Below are positions 1 through 6,912 of a DNA stretch of 21,344 nucleotides, in pieces. A program made the translations under genes and the position numbers. Below the pieces are notes generated by a model. It was not told where the DNA came from. It saw only the letters and a program-made list of their open reading frames with translations, and did not search any database. This DNA comes from Deltaproteobacteria bacterium (GTDB taxonomy: Bacteria; Desulfobacterota; SM23-61): NCBI GenBank assembly GCA_026388915.1, contig JAPLIW010000428.1:1-21344 (forward strand). Reading direction: 5' to 3'. Every line of letters begins with the position of its first letter. Position 1 is the first letter of the stretch.

Positions 1-38
1 AGCACGACCGCAATCAGCGCAAAACCTTTCTTCATCAT
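1..38 (-). CDS. N-terminus of a secreted protein, cut by window edge
   Basis: Only the first 12 codons are inside the window. The reading begins MMKKGFALIAVV, a positively charged start followed by a hydrophobic stretch, which is the beginning of a signal peptide. A strong ribosome-binding site (AAGGAGG on the minus strand, about 44-50) lies just upstream, between this start and the stop of the LysM gene, so the two are probably co-transcribed. The function cannot be judged from so few residues. Confidence 0.6.
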   Translation of the reverse strand, partial: MMKKGFALIAVV

Positions 39-53
39 CGTTCCTCCTTTTGG

Positions 54-251
54 TTATGGGATTCTAAGTTTCTGACCCACCTTGATCAGGTTGGGGTCGG
101 AAAGAATATCCTGGTTGGCCTCAAAAATCTTTTTGTAAAGGCTCCCGTCCCCGTAATATTGCTCGGAAATCTTCCACAGGGACTCCCCTTTCTGCACCAC
201 ATGCCACTGCGTGGAATCCCACGCATCGCCCCCTGCTTTTTCCTCGGCCAT
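54..251 (-). CDS. Stand-alone LysM-domain protein (65 aa)
   Basis: Nearly the whole protein is one LysM module: WHVVQKGESLWKISEQYYG opens the domain at about residue 16 and it closes with KVGQKLRIP at the C-terminus. LysM modules bind N-acetylglucosamine-containing glycans, usually peptidoglycan. The internal KIFEAN and GQ.LRIP patterns resemble the C-terminal half of the BON-LysM potassium-binding protein Kbp/YgaU, but the BON domain is absent. There is no signal peptide, so it may be cytoplasmic like YgaU or may be exported by another route. The start is supported by a GGAG ribosome-binding site about 8 nt upstream. It lies just ahead of the secreted protein that leaves the window, with only 15 bp between them. 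The LysM call is secure; the role is unknown. Confidence 0.8.
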   Translation of the reverse strand: MAEEKAGGDAWDSTQWHVVQKGESLWKISEQYYGDGSLYKKIFEANQDILSDPNLIKVGQKLRIP

Positions 252-632
252 GCTTTTTCTCCTTCCAGATATGAAAATTCAGGTGTTCCCTGATCTTTCC
301 CCCGAATGGGGAGGAAAAAACGATTTTCTAATGGGACAAGCTGAAGATTATTTTTCCCCCGATATCCAAAGCATAAGGTTGTCGCCCTGAAAGCGAGGAG
401 GGGATGAAAATTTCAACCTTATAGGAAATTCTATTGGACCCTGAGGATTCCGTCAAGAGGATTCAGCTGGTTTTTTCCGGAAGAAAAAGATAGCTCTCCG
501 GCAAAAAGATAATTCAGCAGGGCCTGCTATCCCGGCTTTCTATCATTGTCCTCTTGAGGGATGAACTTTCTCCGGGTATATTTTTCCAGAAATCTCCATC
601 CCCCTTAAAAAAAACGCATCTAAAGATTAAAT
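252..632. other. Gene-free spacer upstream of the LysM gene
   Basis: I find no credible gene here on either strand. The LysM promoter should lie here on the minus strand but I could not fix a convincing -35/-10 pair. A 9-bp inverted repeat (ATAAGGTTG at 373-381, CAACCTTAT at 414-422) brackets a GGAGGGG-ATG that opens only a six-codon frame. I see nothing else definite. Confidence 0.5.
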
Positions 633-782
633 GATAAATTAGGGAGTCGCAAAAAGTCTTTTCCGATCCCTTTTGTTCATTCCCGGGAAACGGGAAATTA
701 AGTTATTTCAAGGTCTTGCGAATATCTTGGATTCCCTCCTGCCCGGGAATAAAGACTATTTAGGAATTCATCAGATAAATTA
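633..782. mobile_element. Decayed copy of the 130-bp palindromic MITE-like element, with flanking direct repeats
   Basis: The body (about 642-773) begins AGTCGCAAAAAGTC and ends AATTCATC, matching degenerate ends of the intact copy at 881-1013. It keeps the internal word AGTTATTTCAAG in the orientation opposite to the intact copy, plus a small hairpin (TCCCG at 681-685 with CGGGA at 691-695). The 9-bp word GATAAATTA stands at both borders (633-641 and 774-782), which looks like a target-site duplication. It carries no coding capacity. The copy is clearly diverged, so it is probably an old insertion. Confidence 0.55.
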
Positions 783-871
783 GCTGGAAAATTTTATTAA
801 TGTGCTTATATTATTGGTAAATTCGTATTTGATCGGGGCATGAGGAGCAAGAGTAAATGTAAATCGGGCGA

Positions 872-1019
872 ATCAATTAAGATGATCTCGTAAAAAGTCT
901 CTTGGAGCGTCACCCCGGCGAAAGCCGGGGTCCAGAACATCTTGAAATAACTGGATTCCGGCTTTCGCCGGAATGACGAATTCTATGGAATTGCGACTTT
1001 TTACGAGTTCATCAATTAA
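872..1019. mobile_element. Palindromic MITE/REP-like element with 9-bp flanking direct repeats
   Basis: The element occupies about 881-1013. Its ends are near-perfect inverted repeats: GATGATCTCGTAAAAAGT on the left, and GATGAACTCGTAAAAAGT read from the right on the other strand. Inside are two tight hairpins: CCCCGGC (913-919) with GCCGGGG (924-930) around a GAAA loop, and ATTCCGGC (955-962) with GCCGGAAT (967-974) around TTTC. The 9-bp word ATCAATTAA flanks it at 872-880 and 1011-1019, the right copy overlapping the last three bases of the inverted repeat. Elements of this kind are widespread in proteobacterial genomes and their chance translation reads IPAKAGIQ / IPAFAGMT. It has no transposase and would be non-autonomous. 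It lies about 90 bp upstream of rpoD. Confidence 0.75.
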
Positions 1020-1111
1020 AGCCAGACAAAAAAATGCCGATAAAATTTTGTTTGGGCTTGCTTTAGGCTGGAAATTACTCAAGTTTTTTCCCTTTTTTAA
1101 AAGGTCAAAAA

Positions 1112-2842
1112 ATGGAAAAGATTAAGCAACTGATAAAAATAGGTAAGGAAAAGGGCTTTTTAACCTATGGGGAGCTCAATGAGTTCCTTCCCCCAGAGGT
1201 TGTATCGGCGGATCAGATTGAGGAAATCATTATGAAAATCGAAGCGTTGGACATTAAACTGGTCGACGCGCATCCCAAGGCGGGAGAACCGGTTGAACCT
1301 GAGAAGGATGAATCGGTTTCCCCCCCGGAGGAAGAACCCGAGGTGGAACTCGAGGAAGAAAAGCCTCAGGATCCTGTAGCCTTGTATCTTCGAGAAATTG
1401 GCGCTGTTCCCCTTCTGTCCCGGGAAAAAGAAGTGGATATCGCCAAAAAAATCGAGGAGGGGGAAAGAGAATTGATCGATTCGGTCTTATCCGCCCCCCT
1501 TTACCTTGAAGAAATTGAGCATCTGGAAGCGAGGCTGAAATCCCTGGAAAAGTTCCCGGAAAAGCCGGTCCAGGAATCGGATAATGAATCCCTGTTCGAG
1601 GAAGAACTGGATGTCAAGGCCCTTTTAACCCTGATCCTGGAGATTAAAAAGCTTTCCAGGCAATTTCTTAAAGTCAGGGAACGCCTCGCCAAAAAGAGGA
1701 GGAATGAAGAGAAACGCCGGAAGCTGGGAATGCAGCTCCAGGAAGGGAAGGAAGGCATCGCCCCTTTGCTGAGGAAGCTCAACCGGAAGACCGGGGCTTT
1801 GGACACGATGATCAAAAAATTGAAGGACCTGGGAGAGCGGGCGGGAAAAGTGGAGGATGAAATCCTGGAGATCCAGGACCGCGCCCGGGTTCCCGTCGAT
1901 CAGCTGCCAGGCCTGGTTCGACTGAGGAAGAGAAATCCGCGGGAATTCCGGAAGAGGCTCGCCGAACGGGAGGTCAAGGGGGAGACCCTTGAGGAATGTC
2001 ACCGGGCATTCAAGGAAACCCAGGGGAAATTCGCTAAGATAGAAAAAGAGGCCCGCCTGACCCTTCCGGAGCTCAAAGGCCTGCTCCGGACGATCTACCG
2101 GGCCGAGATCGAGACTGAAATGGCGCGGAACGAGATGATCAAGGCGAATTTGCGTCTCGTCGTTTCCATCGCTAAAAAATACCTCAACCGCGGGCTCCAC
2201 TTGCTGGACCTCGTTCAGGAAGGAAATATCGGACTCATCAAGGCGGTGGAGAAGTTCGACTACCGGCGCGGCCATAAATTCAGCACCTATGCCACCTGGT
2301 GGATCCGCCAGGCCATCACCCGGGCCATCGCCGATCAATCCCGGACCATCCGCCTCCCGGTGCACATGAATGAGACGATCAACAAGCTGCTGAAGGCCTC
2401 CCGCCATCTCCTGCAGAAGATCGGGCGGGAACCCACCCCGGAAGAGATCGCCCGGCGCATGGATCTTCCCCCGGATAAGGTCCGCGACATCCTGAAGGTG
2501 GTCCGGGAGCCCATTTCCCTGGACACTCCGATCGGAGAAGAACAAGATGATTTTCTCGCGGACTTCATCGAGGACAAGACGACCGTTCAGGCCATGGAAG
2601 CCATGACCAACATGGATTTGTCCAAGCGGGCCCGCGAGGCTCTGTCCAGTCTGACCCCCCGGGAAGAAAAAGTTCTGCGGATGCGCTTCGGGATCGACGA
2701 GGAAGGGGAACACACTTTGGAAGAAGTGGGAGAGAACTTCTCCGTCACCCGGGAGCGGATCCGTCAGATCGAAACCAAGGCGCTCCGCAAGCTGCGCCAC
2801 CCTTCCCGCTCCAGGTTGTTGCGAGCGTTTGCGGAGGGTTAG
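1112..2842 (+). CDS. rpoD: RNA polymerase primary sigma factor RpoD (sigma-70)
   Basis: This is the housekeeping sigma factor that directs core RNA polymerase to -35/-10 promoters. Residues 1-55 look like sigma region 1.1. Region 1.2 starts at DPVALYLREIG (residue 87). A long charged, coiled-coil-like non-conserved region runs from about 110 to 330. Region 2 begins near residue 337 (MIKANLRLVVSIAKKY, then DLVQEGNIGLIKAVEKFDY and the -10-binding STYATWWIRQAITR). Region 3 contains GREPTPEEIA, and region 4 has LTPREEKVLRMRFG (from 514) with the -35-recognition helix VTRERIRQIETKALRKLRHP. All four regions are intact and the length, 576 aa, is normal for the group. The start has an AAAGG ribosome-binding site. 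No dnaG gene lies upstream, unlike the classic macromolecular-synthesis operon. No T-run terminator is evident downstream. Confidence 0.97.
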   Translation: MEKIKQLIKIGKEKGFLTYGELNEFLPPEVVSADQIEEIIMKIEALDIKLVDAHPKAGEPVEPEKDESVSPPEEEPEVELEEEKPQDPVALYLREIGAVPLLSREKEVDIAKKIEEGERELIDSVLSAPLYLEEIEHLEARLKSLEKFPEKPVQESDNESLFEEELDVKALLTLILEIKKLSRQFLKVRERLAKKRRNEEKRRKLGMQLQEGKEGIAPLLRKLNRKTGALDTMIKKLKDLGERAGKVEDEILEIQDRARVPVDQLPGLVRLRKRNPREFRKRLAEREVKGETLEECHRAFKETQGKFAKIEKEARLTLPELKGLLRTIYRAEIETEMARNEMIKANLRLVVSIAKKYLNRGLHLLDLVQEGNIGLIKAVEKFDYRRGHKFSTYATWWIRQAITRAIADQSRTIRLPVHMNETINKLLKASRHLLQKIGREPTPEEIARRMDLPPDKVRDILKVVREPISLDTPIGEEQDDFLADFIEDKTTVQAMEAMTNMDLSKRAREALSSLTPREEKVLRMRFGIDEEGEHTLEEVGENFSVTRERIRQIETKALRKLRHPSRSRLLRAFAEG

Positions 2843-3000
2843 TCCAGGATCTGATCCCCCCGTTCTCCGCAATCCGATCCATCGCCCCAAATAATCAACA
2901 GCGGAGCCATGGCTTGACTCCCCGAGCGGGAAGAAATTTCTTGCGCCCCTTCACTTTTCCCCAAGTAGGCGTAAAGTTGATTGAATTTTAGGCATTGCCC
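2843..3000 (+). other. Spacer downstream of rpoD
   Basis: No gene or clear terminator is visible. A short palindrome (GGATC-T-GATCC) lies just after the rpoD stop but lacks a T-run. The gene-free stretch continues through the inverted-repeat element to the promoter at 3328. Confidence 0.4.
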
Positions 3001-3262
3001 GGCCCGGAAGCAAGGGCGTTGTGCACAAAAACCGTGAGGCACACTTCATTTCTTGGGCAGGGCGGGCAATTTAAATGCGGAATGCCGATTGCGGAATGCG
3101 GAATGGAAAAAAAGAAGTAAGAATTCCGAATTCCACATTCCGAATTCCGAATTCGGTAACGCCCGAGGGGCCCGCCCCATCCTGCGGAAACACGGGTGCA
3201 CCTTCGAGTGGATTTCTTTTCCCGCCGATGCTTTTTGCGCACAGCGCCCTTGCTTCCGGGCC
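3001..3262. repeat. 262-bp element with 31-bp terminal inverted repeats, containing heptamer arrays
   Basis: The left end (3001-3031, GGCCCGGAAGCAAGGGCG then TTGTGCACAAAAA) is repeated inverted at 3232-3262 with only two mismatches in 31 positions. Between the ends lie two short 7-nt-period arrays: AATGCGG-type units at 3074-3108 and GAATTCC-type units at 3121-3155. The second array is roughly the reverse complement of the first, so the interior could itself fold back. No transposase or plausible gene is inside; overlapping frames exist on both strands but all are made of repeat sequence. I see no convincing target-site duplication. It may be a non-autonomous mobile element or two inverted copies of a dispersed repeat. 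Confidence 0.6.
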
Positions 3263-3327
3263 ACAAGCTTGCTTTTGAGAAGAAAAAGGAGTCACAAAAG
3301 TGAAGGTGGGCAAGGAAGAGATTTGCC

Positions 3328-3356
3328 TTGACAGGCTGGGAGGAAAAGTTTACGAT
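3328..3356 (+). promoter_or_regulatory. Sigma-70 promoter for the cold-shock gene
   Basis: A perfect -35 box TTGACA (3328-3333) is followed after exactly 17 bp by TACGAT (3351-3356), which matches four of six positions of TATAAT. Transcription would start near 3363, giving a leader of about 130 nt before the cold-shock start codon. Long leaders are typical of cspA-type genes. No other gene start lies in between, so this is most likely the promoter of the csp-RRM-radical SAM group. Confidence 0.65.
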
Positions 3357-3397
3357 AACTTCATAAGTTGCAAAGAGTTTTGGTTTGGAACAAAAAC

Positions 3398-3432
3398 AAG
3401 CCGCTAGGCTCTCAAAGCTTATGCGGTTTTTT
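3398..3432 (+). terminator. Attenuator-like hairpin with T-run in the cold-shock leader
   Basis: AAGCCGC (3398-3404) pairs with GCGGTTT (3423-3429), one pair being G-T. An inner GGCT/AGCT stem closes a CTCAA loop, and six T's follow (3427-3432). It resembles an intrinsic terminator but sits about 35 nt after the predicted start site and 65 nt before the cold-shock gene, so it would act as an attenuator or as a thermo-responsive leader structure. The fold was judged by eye only. Confidence 0.45.
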
Positions 3433-3496
3433 CATTTTTGCTCCACCCCTGGCTCTTGTGCCTTACCAATGCCCGAAGGAAAGGAGGTGAAAAGCA

Positions 3497-3697
3497 ATGC
3501 CGAAAGGAAAAGTGAAATGGTTCAATGAGCAGAAGGGGTTTGGATTTATCTCCCAGGAAGGTGGCGAAGATTTATTCGTGCACTTCTCATCCATTAAACA
3601 GGAAGGTTTCAAGGTTCTTCACGACGGGGACGAGGTCGAGTTCGAAATCGCCCAGGGAAAGAAGGGCCTGCAGGCCGTTGACGTGGTGAAATGCTGA
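3497..3697 (+). CDS. Cold-shock domain protein (CspA family)
   Basis: At 66 aa this is a complete cold-shock domain, an OB-fold that binds single-stranded RNA and DNA and melts RNA secondary structure. Both nucleic-acid-binding motifs are intact: RNP1 KGFGFI at residues 13-18 and RNP2 DLFVHFS at about 25-31, with the usual opening KGKVKWFNEQKGFG. A very strong ribosome-binding site (AAAGGAGGTG) lies 7 nt ahead of the ATG. It is preceded by a consensus-like promoter and a ~130-nt structured leader. A GC-rich hairpin separates it from the downstream RRM gene. Family assignment is secure; whether it is cold-induced or constitutive cannot be read from the sequence. Confidence 0.95.
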   Translation: MPKGKVKWFNEQKGFGFISQEGGEDLFVHFSSIKQEGFKVLHDGDEVEFEIAQGKKGLQAVDVVKC

Positions 3698-3717
3698 GGA
3701 TTCAGTAGGCCGAATCC

Positions 3718-3755
3718 GGGACCCCGGGAAGGAGATCATTCCCCCGGGGTCTTCT
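3718..3755 (+). terminator. GC-rich hairpin after the cold-shock gene
   Basis: GACCCCGGG (3720-3728) is the exact inverse of CCCGGGGTC (3743-3751), forming a 9-bp stem around an A/T-containing loop, followed by TTCT. The T-run is weak, so it may be a leaky terminator or a 3' stabilising stem-loop that sets csp mRNA apart from the RRM and radical SAM genes. Confidence 0.5.
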
Positions 3756-3806
3756 CCGTCCCAGGATTTTCCTTGCCTTGCTGATTCCAGCCCACGGGGA
3801 GAAAAA

Positions 3807-4079
3807 ATGAACACCAAAATCTATGTGGGGAACATCGCCTTTCAGACCACCGAAGCCGATCTGAAAACCCATTTCTCGCAGGCCGGAGACGTGGTTTCCG
3901 TCAAGATCCCGAAGGACCCCCAGAGCGGCCAGTCCCGGGGGTTTGCCTTCGTGGAGCTATCCACCCGCCGGGAGGCCCAGAAAGCGATCTCCATGCTGAA
4001 TAAAAGGCCCTTCATGGAAAAAGAGCTGCTGGTCAAAGAAGCCCGAGTCCGCCGCGGATTCCGGGGCAGAAGCTTTTAG
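3807..4079 (+). CDS. Single-RRM RNA-binding protein
   Basis: The 90-residue protein is one RNA-recognition motif plus a short basic tail. RNP2 is KIYVGNI (residues 4-10) and RNP1 is RGFAFVEL (about 44-51), both with the aromatic residues that stack on RNA. The tail ARVRRGFRGRSF is Arg/Gly-rich. Such single-RRM proteins occur in cyanobacteria and many deltaproteobacteria, where some are cold-inducible; their RNA targets are mostly unknown. The start has a GGGGAG ribosome-binding site. It follows the cold-shock gene by 109 bp on the same strand, so the two RNA-binding proteins may respond together. The radical SAM gene begins 33 bp after it. Confidence 0.93.
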   Translation: MNTKIYVGNIAFQTTEADLKTHFSQAGDVVSVKIPKDPQSGQSRGFAFVELSTRREAQKAISMLNKRPFMEKELLVKEARVRRGFRGRSF

Positions 4080-4112
4080 ATTCTCATCGATCTTCTAGAC
4101 GAGGATTTTTCC

Positions 4113-5726
4113 ATGCAAAAACAGATTGGGTTCCTGACCCGCGAAGCAGGGAAAAGGCGGAGGCTGAGGATCATCATCCCGGCCTACCCCGCATTCAACA
4201 TCTATTCCCGGGTCGCCCGGGTGACCACGGCCCTGGGACCGGTGACGGTGGCCACCGCCGCCCGGGAGATGGAGGGGTGGGACGTCGAGGTCATCGACGA
4301 GAACAACTACCAGAGATCCGGCCCGGTGACCGCTGCGGGCCTGCCGGACCATGAATCCCTCCAGCAATTAAGGCCCGCTGATCTGGTCGGCCTTTACGGA
4401 GGGTTGACCAGCACCATACCCCGGCTGTACGAACTCGCCCGGTTTTACCGGGAGCGGTCCGTCCCGACCATCGCCGGCGGGCAGCATTTCGTCGAAGAAA
4501 ACATCGCCGAGGGTCTGCAAAACGGCGTTGACGTCGTAGTCCGAGGAGAGGGAGAAGAAACCCTCAAGGAACTCCTGCAGGCTTTCGAAGGCCGGCTCCC
4601 CAGAGAGAACATCGCGGGCATCGCCTTCCTGGACGAAGACCGGGTGGTCTTGACTCCGGAGAGAATGCCCTTGTCCGAATTCGACTCCTTCCCCCTTCCC
4701 GATTTTTCTTTGGTCCGTTATGCCCGGATCCGGATCTATCCCGTCGGGCGGGTGCGGGGATGCGGAATGGACTGTGAGTTCTGCACCGTCAAAGGGAAAC
4801 CCCGCTATGCCCGGGTGGAGCGGCTGATGGAGCAGTTCGCCTCTCTCTACGAAACCCACGGCGCCAGGGAATTTTTTATCGTGGATGATCTTTTTGGGCA
4901 GAACCGGCGGGAAACCATCCGATTCTGTAATCTACTCCGGGACTATCAGAGGGAAGCACGTACCCGCTTTCATATAACCGTCCAGATCCGCCTGGACAAA
5001 GCCAAGGATGCCGAACTGCTCCAGAGCATGCTCGAAGCCGGGATCAATCATTTGGCCATAGGCTATGAATCCCCGATCGGGGAGGAGTTAAAGGCCATGG
5101 ACAAACGGCTCAAGCCCGAAGACATGATTACCCTGTCCCGGCTGCTCTACAAAGCGGGTTTTATGGTCCATGGAATGTTCATTTTCGGTTATCCCATGGC
5201 CGAAGGGATTGATTTCTCCATGCCGGCCAAGGAACGGATACGAAGGTTCAAGAAGTTCATTAAGAGCGCACAGCTGGACACGGTCCAGGTTCTTTTGCCC
5301 GCCCCGCTGCCGGGCACGGAGTTGACCCGCCGGTTGAAGGAACAGAACCGGATCTTTCCCAAAGATCTGGTCGGGTGGGAATATTACGACGGGAATTTCC
5401 CCCTTTTCATCCCCGATGCGCCCATGACCCCGGAAGAAATGCAGGCCTCCTCCCACCGGATCATGGGACGATTCTACCGCTTCAAGCACATGTTTGACAT
5501 CGGTTTCCACATCCTCTGGTTTCCGGTCCTTTTCTTCTATCTCCCCAACTTGAAACGGGGATGGGAAAAATGGTACCGCATCTGGTCCCACCAGGTGACG
5601 AGGTTCGGGGGCTGGCTGCTCTTGCACCGGTGGTATGCCGCCTTCAAGAAGGACCCCTTTTCGCGCAAGCTGGCCGAAGCCAAAAAAATCCTTTCCCGGA
5701 CCTTCCCGGGTCCGTTGAAAACCTGA
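4113..5726 (+). CDS. B12-binding-type radical SAM protein, substrate unknown
   Basis: The 537-residue protein has an N-terminal Rossmann-like, cobalamin-binding-type domain (about 20-160, with TVATAAREMEGWDVEVIDE and GLTST). A radical SAM domain follows, with the cluster motif C217-G-M-D-C221-E-F-C224 (CX3CX2C). FIVDDLF and IGYESP are the usual TIM-barrel strands. The DXHXXG motif that contacts cobalt is not apparent, as in many members of the class. The C-terminal part (from about 400) carries PAPLPGTELTRRL and a hydrophobic aromatic stretch near 470-485 that may touch a membrane or lipid. Family members methylate or rearrange unactivated carbons in lipids, pigments and natural products. No biosynthetic partner is adjacent. 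The start has a GAGG site, and a strong terminator follows. Confidence 0.85.
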   Translation: MQKQIGFLTREAGKRRRLRIIIPAYPAFNIYSRVARVTTALGPVTVATAAREMEGWDVEVIDENNYQRSGPVTAAGLPDHESLQQLRPADLVGLYGGLTSTIPRLYELARFYRERSVPTIAGGQHFVEENIAEGLQNGVDVVVRGEGEETLKELLQAFEGRLPRENIAGIAFLDEDRVVLTPERMPLSEFDSFPLPDFSLVRYARIRIYPVGRVRGCGMDCEFCTVKGKPRYARVERLMEQFASLYETHGAREFFIVDDLFGQNRRETIRFCNLLRDYQREARTRFHITVQIRLDKAKDAELLQSMLEAGINHLAIGYESPIGEELKAMDKRLKPEDMITLSRLLYKAGFMVHGMFIFGYPMAEGIDFSMPAKERIRRFKKFIKSAQLDTVQVLLPAPLPGTELTRRLKEQNRIFPKDLVGWEYYDGNFPLFIPDAPMTPEEMQASSHRIMGRFYRFKHMFDIGFHILWFPVLFFYLPNLKRGWEKWYRIWSHQVTRFGGWLLLHRWYAAFKKDPFSRKLAEAKKILSRTFPGPLKT

Positions 5727-5763
5727 TCTTTTCCATTTCGTGAAATCAATCGGATGAAGGAAG

Positions 5764-5803
5764 CAGCCCCGTTTCTTCCTCGGGAGGCGGGGCTGTTTTT
5801 TTT
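5764..5803 (+). terminator. Intrinsic terminator after the radical SAM gene
   Basis: CAGCCCCG (5764-5771) pairs perfectly with CGGGGCTG (5788-5795) and is followed by eight T's. It ends the plus-strand csp-RRM-radical SAM transcript and faces the convergent minus-strand run. On the minus strand no T-run follows the stem, so it works in one direction. Confidence 0.9.
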
Positions 5804-5833
5804 GCTTAGGCAGCTATAAAAATCTTTTTCCCT

Positions 5834-5922
5834 ATCCGTGTTGATCCGCGTTCATCCGCGTCCCATTACGTCTTTTGTCCTTAGGTCTTTTGCATATATA
5901 AAATCTGTGTTCATCTGTGTCC
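5834..5922. repeat. Decamer (10-nt period) repeats at a convergent gene junction
   Basis: Three 10-nt units stand head to tail at 5834-5863 (ATCCGTGTTG, ATCCGCGTTC, ATCCGCGTCC). Two more stand at 5903-5922 (ATCTGTGTTC, ATCTGTGTCC), separated by AT-rich sequence. The same decamer family recurs at 15571-15604. The block lies directly downstream of the minus-strand gene that stops at 5940 and after the plus-strand terminator. No gene is encoded. Confidence 0.75.
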
Positions 5923-5939
5923 AATGAAGGTTTTGTTGC

Positions 5940-6734
5940 TCAGCCCCTGCGGGGCGGGGGCGGGGCGTATCCTCCCTCGTCCCACAGGCGGTTTTTCGGC
6001 GTCCAGGGGGGGGCGCAGGACACGATTCCCATCCGGCACAGGGTCGAGCGCCACTCATACTTGATCAGGATGGTTTCCACGGCCCGGGCCTCCGGCTCGA
6101 AGGCCACGACCCGCGAGGGAGAGAACTCTTCACGGCCATAACCGGTTCCGGCGCTTTCCATGGAGCTGTCCGCCGGCGCCCGCTTGGCCTGGGGCGCCTG
6201 CGGGCTTGCGGCCCCCGCCTTCTCCCGGGAGTGCTCCGCTGCCGGCGGAGGGATGATGACCCGCTCGACTTCCGGATAGACCGCCACGGCGATGACTCCC
6301 ATGGCGCTCCCGTCGCCGAAGGCGGCGGCATAGGAGTCTCCCGCGTCAGTAAAGTAGAACCGGTTCACCCGGTCGCTCCCCGTCCGCCATCCCCGGTACT
6401 GGCCGGTCTCGTAGGGGCCCAGAATGTACATGCGTTCGTTATTTCGCAGCCATGACTTTTTCCCGCTGATGATGTTCCGCCCGTCCACCGCCACCACGAG
6501 ACCCACCCGGCGGGGGAGAAGATTCCGTATCGAGATCGTGTACTCATCCCCCTTCACCGCCTCGGCATAGACCTTCTTTTTCGGATCGTTTGTTCCTGTG
6601 GGGTAGAGGGAGAGGCTGAGCCCTTTGTCGGTCAGGATCTTCACCTGTACCCAATCTCCCACCTTTGCTCCCAAGGCCGCAGTAGCCCCGAGGAGCAGCA
6701 CCGTAAATATTCCCGCCGCCATGACATTTTTCAT
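5940..6734 (-). CDS. Secreted protein of unknown function (264 aa)
   Basis: I do not recognise a named family. A signal peptide covers residues 1-22 (MKNVMAAGIFTVLLLGATAALGA). A compact beta-rich domain follows (about 25-155), with the distinctive run VDGRNIISGKKSWL, YILGPYETGQYRGWR, FYFTDAGDSYAAAFGDGSAMG and VIAVAVY. A low-complexity Pro/Ala/Glu linker (about 160-200) comes next, then a short tail ending in a proline-rich PPPPRRG. From memory, similar DG-N-G / GWR / SYAA patterns occur in uncharacterised secreted proteins; this is unverified. The start is backed by a GGAGGTG ribosome-binding site. It is the last gene of the minus-strand run, 178 bp after the ABC transporter ATPase, and may be a separate unit. 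Confidence 0.7.
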   Translation of the reverse strand: MKNVMAAGIFTVLLLGATAALGAKVGDWVQVKILTDKGLSLSLYPTGTNDPKKKVYAEAVKGDEYTISIRNLLPRRVGLVVAVDGRNIISGKKSWLRNNERMYILGPYETGQYRGWRTGSDRVNRFYFTDAGDSYAAAFGDGSAMGVIAVAVYPEVERVIIPPPAAEHSREKAGAASPQAPQAKRAPADSSMESAGTGYGREEFSPSRVVAFEPEARAVETILIKYEWRSTLCRMGIVSCAPPWTPKNRLWDEGGYAPPPPRRG

Positions 6735-6912
6735 CTCCGCACCTCCCGAATCGGTTGAATCAGCGCTTTTAACATGTTGGACAGGGGGAGGATGGAAAAA
6801 GTTCCCGAAAAAAAATCTTTACCCACGTCGCTCATGGCCCGGGCGAAGGCTCGATGGACGATGCAAAAAACTGAACAGGGGGTTTAGCCATCAGGAGATA
6901 GAGGGCTCCGCT

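Noticed and set aside
404..424. Six-codon frame after a GGAGGGG site
   Set aside because: Too short to support; it lies inside a weak inverted repeat without a promoter.
873..1082. 69-codon minus-strand frame with VIPAKAGIQ and DPGFRRGD
   Set aside because: It is translated from the palindromic MITE-like element and has no ribosome-binding site; this peptide is a well-known artefact of that repeat.
1625..2890. 421-codon frame antisense to rpoD
   Set aside because: It mirrors the codon pattern of the sense gene, with no ribosome-binding site or recognisable domain.
2988..3331. Several overlapping frames of 67-92 codons on both strands
   Set aside because: All are read from the inverted-repeat element and its heptamer arrays.
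6792..6887. 31-codon plus-strand frame with GGGGGAGG touching its ATG
   Set aside because: The spacing to the start codon is zero, the product has no motif and it lies between minus-strand genes.
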